Source: Molanna angustata (Eukaryota; Arthropoda; Insecta; Trichoptera; Molannidae). Taken from it: 64,000 nucleotides of DNA. Under the pieces are notes generated by a model. It did not search any database. It was not told the origin of the DNA and saw only the letters and a program-made list of their open reading frames with translations. The DNA lies in assembly GCA_963576475.1 (NCBI GenBank), contig OY754977.1:12896743-12960742 (forward strand), in the 5' to 3' direction. Position numbers and translations under genes: made by a program. Below, piece after piece: positions 62,243 to 64,000 of the stretch (position 1 is the first letter of the stretch; the number at the start of each line of letters is the position of its first letter).

Positions 62243-62830
62243 CTGAGATAAGTAAGGTTCATGATGGCCTATAAATTTCATCTTTTCACTGTGTTATAAC
62301 TAACAAACATTCAAAAATTTGGCTATAAATAAATCACTATTATGGAACACGTTCTCATCAGTTCTACCATTCATCATTTAACATTTTATATAATTTAATT
62401 TTTTGATAACAAACACTGATATGCAAACCGTTTGCAGCCTGAACCATTATAAATATCAATTCAACTCATGTTTGATATGATTTTCGATGCATCACTAGGT
62501 ATTATTGAGCACTTTATAATATAAACAGTTCAGTGCGAGCGAGCGGCGTTGTGCGCCGTTCGCCGCACGCTCACTTTATTCACCATAACAATCACATTGT
62601 TTTTTTGATAAGGTATCTCGTAAAGAACATTTTTTGAATATTAATCCCTACATTTTTTGTAACACTTCATCATTGTGTATTTTTCAGTTAATTTTTTTTT
62701 GCTTTGCGTTTTAATAATTTAGAACGTTACTGCGCATAACTTGTAAACCAACACTTCCGAGATCTGTAACAAAAGACACAAACAATTAGTTCTCAGTCTG
62801 GTGTTTACTAGCAGTTCCATTCTCACTTAC
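62243..62830 (-). other. candidate unc-13 intron 1 with a GC-rich block
   Basis: This is the intron implied by joining 62831-62882 to the giant exon. It contains an unusually GC- and CpG-rich block at about 62532-62573 (GAGCGAGCGGCGTTGTGCGC and following) in otherwise AT-rich DNA. That block could be a core promoter or 5' UTR for transcripts starting near the giant exon. A second acceptor-like site (TTTTGTTACAG) lies at about 62765-62775. No coding ORF is seen. Confidence 0.4.
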
Positions 62831-62882
62831 CTTTCAATTCCTCGAATGTCACAACATCAAAAGTCATCGATACACTTCCCAT
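62831..62882 (-). CDS. unc-13: unc-13 candidate first coding exon
   Basis: The reading MGSVSMTFDVVTFEELK runs from ATG at 62882 to a strong donor (AAAG then GTAAGTGAG, intron bases from 62830 downward), leaving one base of a split codon. An in-frame TAA lies 18 codons upstream of the ATG with no intervening ATG. The next plausible acceptor (TTATCTCAG, ending at 62243) opens an exon whose first two bases complete the split codon as Val and stay in frame with the giant exon for ten codons before its own ATG. The in-frame junction argues that this exon is real. I do not recognise the peptide from memory, so homology is untested. Skipping it would leave the ATG at 62213 as initiator. Confidence 0.55.
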
Positions 62883-63808
62883 GTCACGAAGGCATTTTTG
62901 ACGATTTAAACTATTTTAAGTAAAAAGGTGTTTAAATGTACTTTTTCAATTTAAACTTATATCGTGTTTCGGAAACCGTTCGAAAACATACATTGAAAAT
63001 TAAAAAAAAAAGTACAAACGAAAATCAAAATAGACTTTGAATTATAGTTACTGTAGATAGGGGTTAAAGAAGGTATTTCAAACCGTTTATTTATAATATT
63101 GTGAAAATAATACGAAATCTCGTTACAAACTATTCTTGGTTGTGGGGGGTCATGCAATTTTCTACTAGACCTATGTAGTTGCTTTTAAGATATTATTTAT
63201 ATTGAACATATCCTATTCCTCTTTGTGACAGTTTTGTTACAATCCTGAACGGACATTCAAATATATCCCAAGGGGATTCATTTTTACCCCTTGGAAGCCA
63301 CGAAGAGCAAAAATTTTATCACAGGTATTAAAACTTTTACTTGCATGATTTAGTATAGTTACCAAACTCATAGATTTTATTTTTCGGACACGTTAATTTT
63401 ATGTACCTATAGCTCATACAGTTATTTTTTCAGCTTTGCTGTTTCCTAATAATTTTAACAATTTATTTTGCACATTCTGCACTATTTTAGAGTTTTCCAA
63501 TATCTGTTTTACATTTGATATTTCTTAGTTATGCAAGGGGTCGCAATAAGATTCCCAGAAAACACTCAAAAAATCAGCTCCACTAAGAAAGGCATAAAAA
63601 ACACAGGGGTTAGTTATCGTTTATATGTGTTTTGAAATCAAAATATTGTGTAAATTGTAGTACAAAGATCTACCAAAGCGCACCACGCAAACGTTTTCTG
63701 TAATTAAATTATTTCCTTTGGAGCATTGCGGTTTAAAGGCTCCTACCAAGTTTCAAAGGAATTTACTACAATGGTTTTTGGAATGTATTTCTATAATATT
63801 TTTTCATA
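62883..63808. other. sequence upstream of the first unc-13 coding exon
   Basis: It is AT-rich with no recognisable coding exon. It may hold 5' UTR or promoter for unc-13, but I see no TATA/Inr pair I would defend. Confidence 0.4.
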
Positions 63809-63812
63809 TGGA

Positions 63813-63990
63813 TGGGTGGATGGCAGAGCGGTTAGCGCGCTGGGTTAGTAATCCAGTGGTCGCGAGTTCGAATCCTGCCTCGACCGATCTCGTTCACCTA
63901 TAGGACAAGCATTTATGCTTAGTTTAGGGAACGTAGGAAGATGTATATGTACTTGTTTAACAAGGACATATTCATTTAAAAAAAAAAAAA
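63813..63990 (+). mobile_element. tRNA-derived SINE (family A), copy 5
   Basis: The tRNA-like head reads GGATGGCAGAGCGGTTAGCG (A box) and GAGTTCGAATCC (B box), with anticodon-loop position AGT. It is followed by the shared body (CACCTATAGGACAAGC, then ACTTGTTTAACAAGGACATA) and an A-rich tail. The same head and body occur in four other places in the window. The recurrent non-tRNA body and A tail mark it as a SINE, not a tRNA gene. Confidence 0.85.
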
Positions 63991-64000
63991 ATATATATAC

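Noticed and set aside
62511..62535. TATAAT plus TTCAGT as a plus-strand TATA/Inr promoter
   Set aside because: The spacing from TATA to the putative start (about 17 bp) is too short, and no plus-strand gene follows.
62740..62775. Possible 33-nt phase-preserving microexon after acceptor TTTTGTTACAG (reading DLGSVGLQVMR)
   Set aside because: The required donor (GCA then GTAACG) is weak, and the candidate first exon already joins the giant exon in frame without it.

Overview
The window is eukaryotic nuclear DNA, almost certainly from an insect. It is AT-rich, intron-dominated, and carries decayed animal-type LINEs, tRNA-derived SINEs, a mariner remnant and MITEs. I cannot fix the order of insect from sequence alone.

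One host gene is supported: the N-terminal half of unc-13 (Munc13 family, synaptic-vesicle priming) on the minus strand, transcribed from about 62.9 kb down past the left edge of the window. I reconstructed six exons whose reading phases chain without a break: a candidate first coding exon (62831-62882), a giant ~5.1 kb exon (to 57129 or 57141), a 44-nt microexon (47346-47389), a 91-nt exon (22925-23015), a 75-nt exon (14849-14923) and the C1-domain exon (12496-12715). The C2 and MUN portions should lie beyond position 1 and were not seen. The giant exon encodes coiled coils and a long disordered, Ser/Gln-rich region. The small exons lead into a consensus diacylglycerol-binding C1 zinc finger.

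Right to left: 62.9-64 kb is upstream DNA with a SINE; 57-62.2 kb is the giant exon; intron 2 (47.4-57.1 kb) holds four SINEs of two families, two palindromic MITEs, two long hairpins and a LINE 3' end; intron 3 (23.0-47.3 kb) holds a satellite-like array of ~313-bp monomers (34.08-42.09 kb) containing a 3.2-kb tandem duplication and a heptamer array, plus LINE fragments, a 16-bp-TIR element pair and other repeats; intron 4 (14.9-22.9 kb) contains a mariner remnant with nested insertions and a small TIR element; intron 5 is short and plain; intron 6 (1-12.5 kb, partial) holds LINE fragments, short tandem repeats and one palindromic MITE.

The most interesting non-gene signal is the 34-42 kb block. 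Its two edges carry inverted copies of a short terminal module, and a ~430-bp element with the same ends but no satellite lies nearby in reverse orientation (45038-45463). This suggests a non-autonomous mobile element that has amplified an internal satellite. No bacterial operons, CRISPR arrays, rRNA genes or convincing functional tRNA genes are present.
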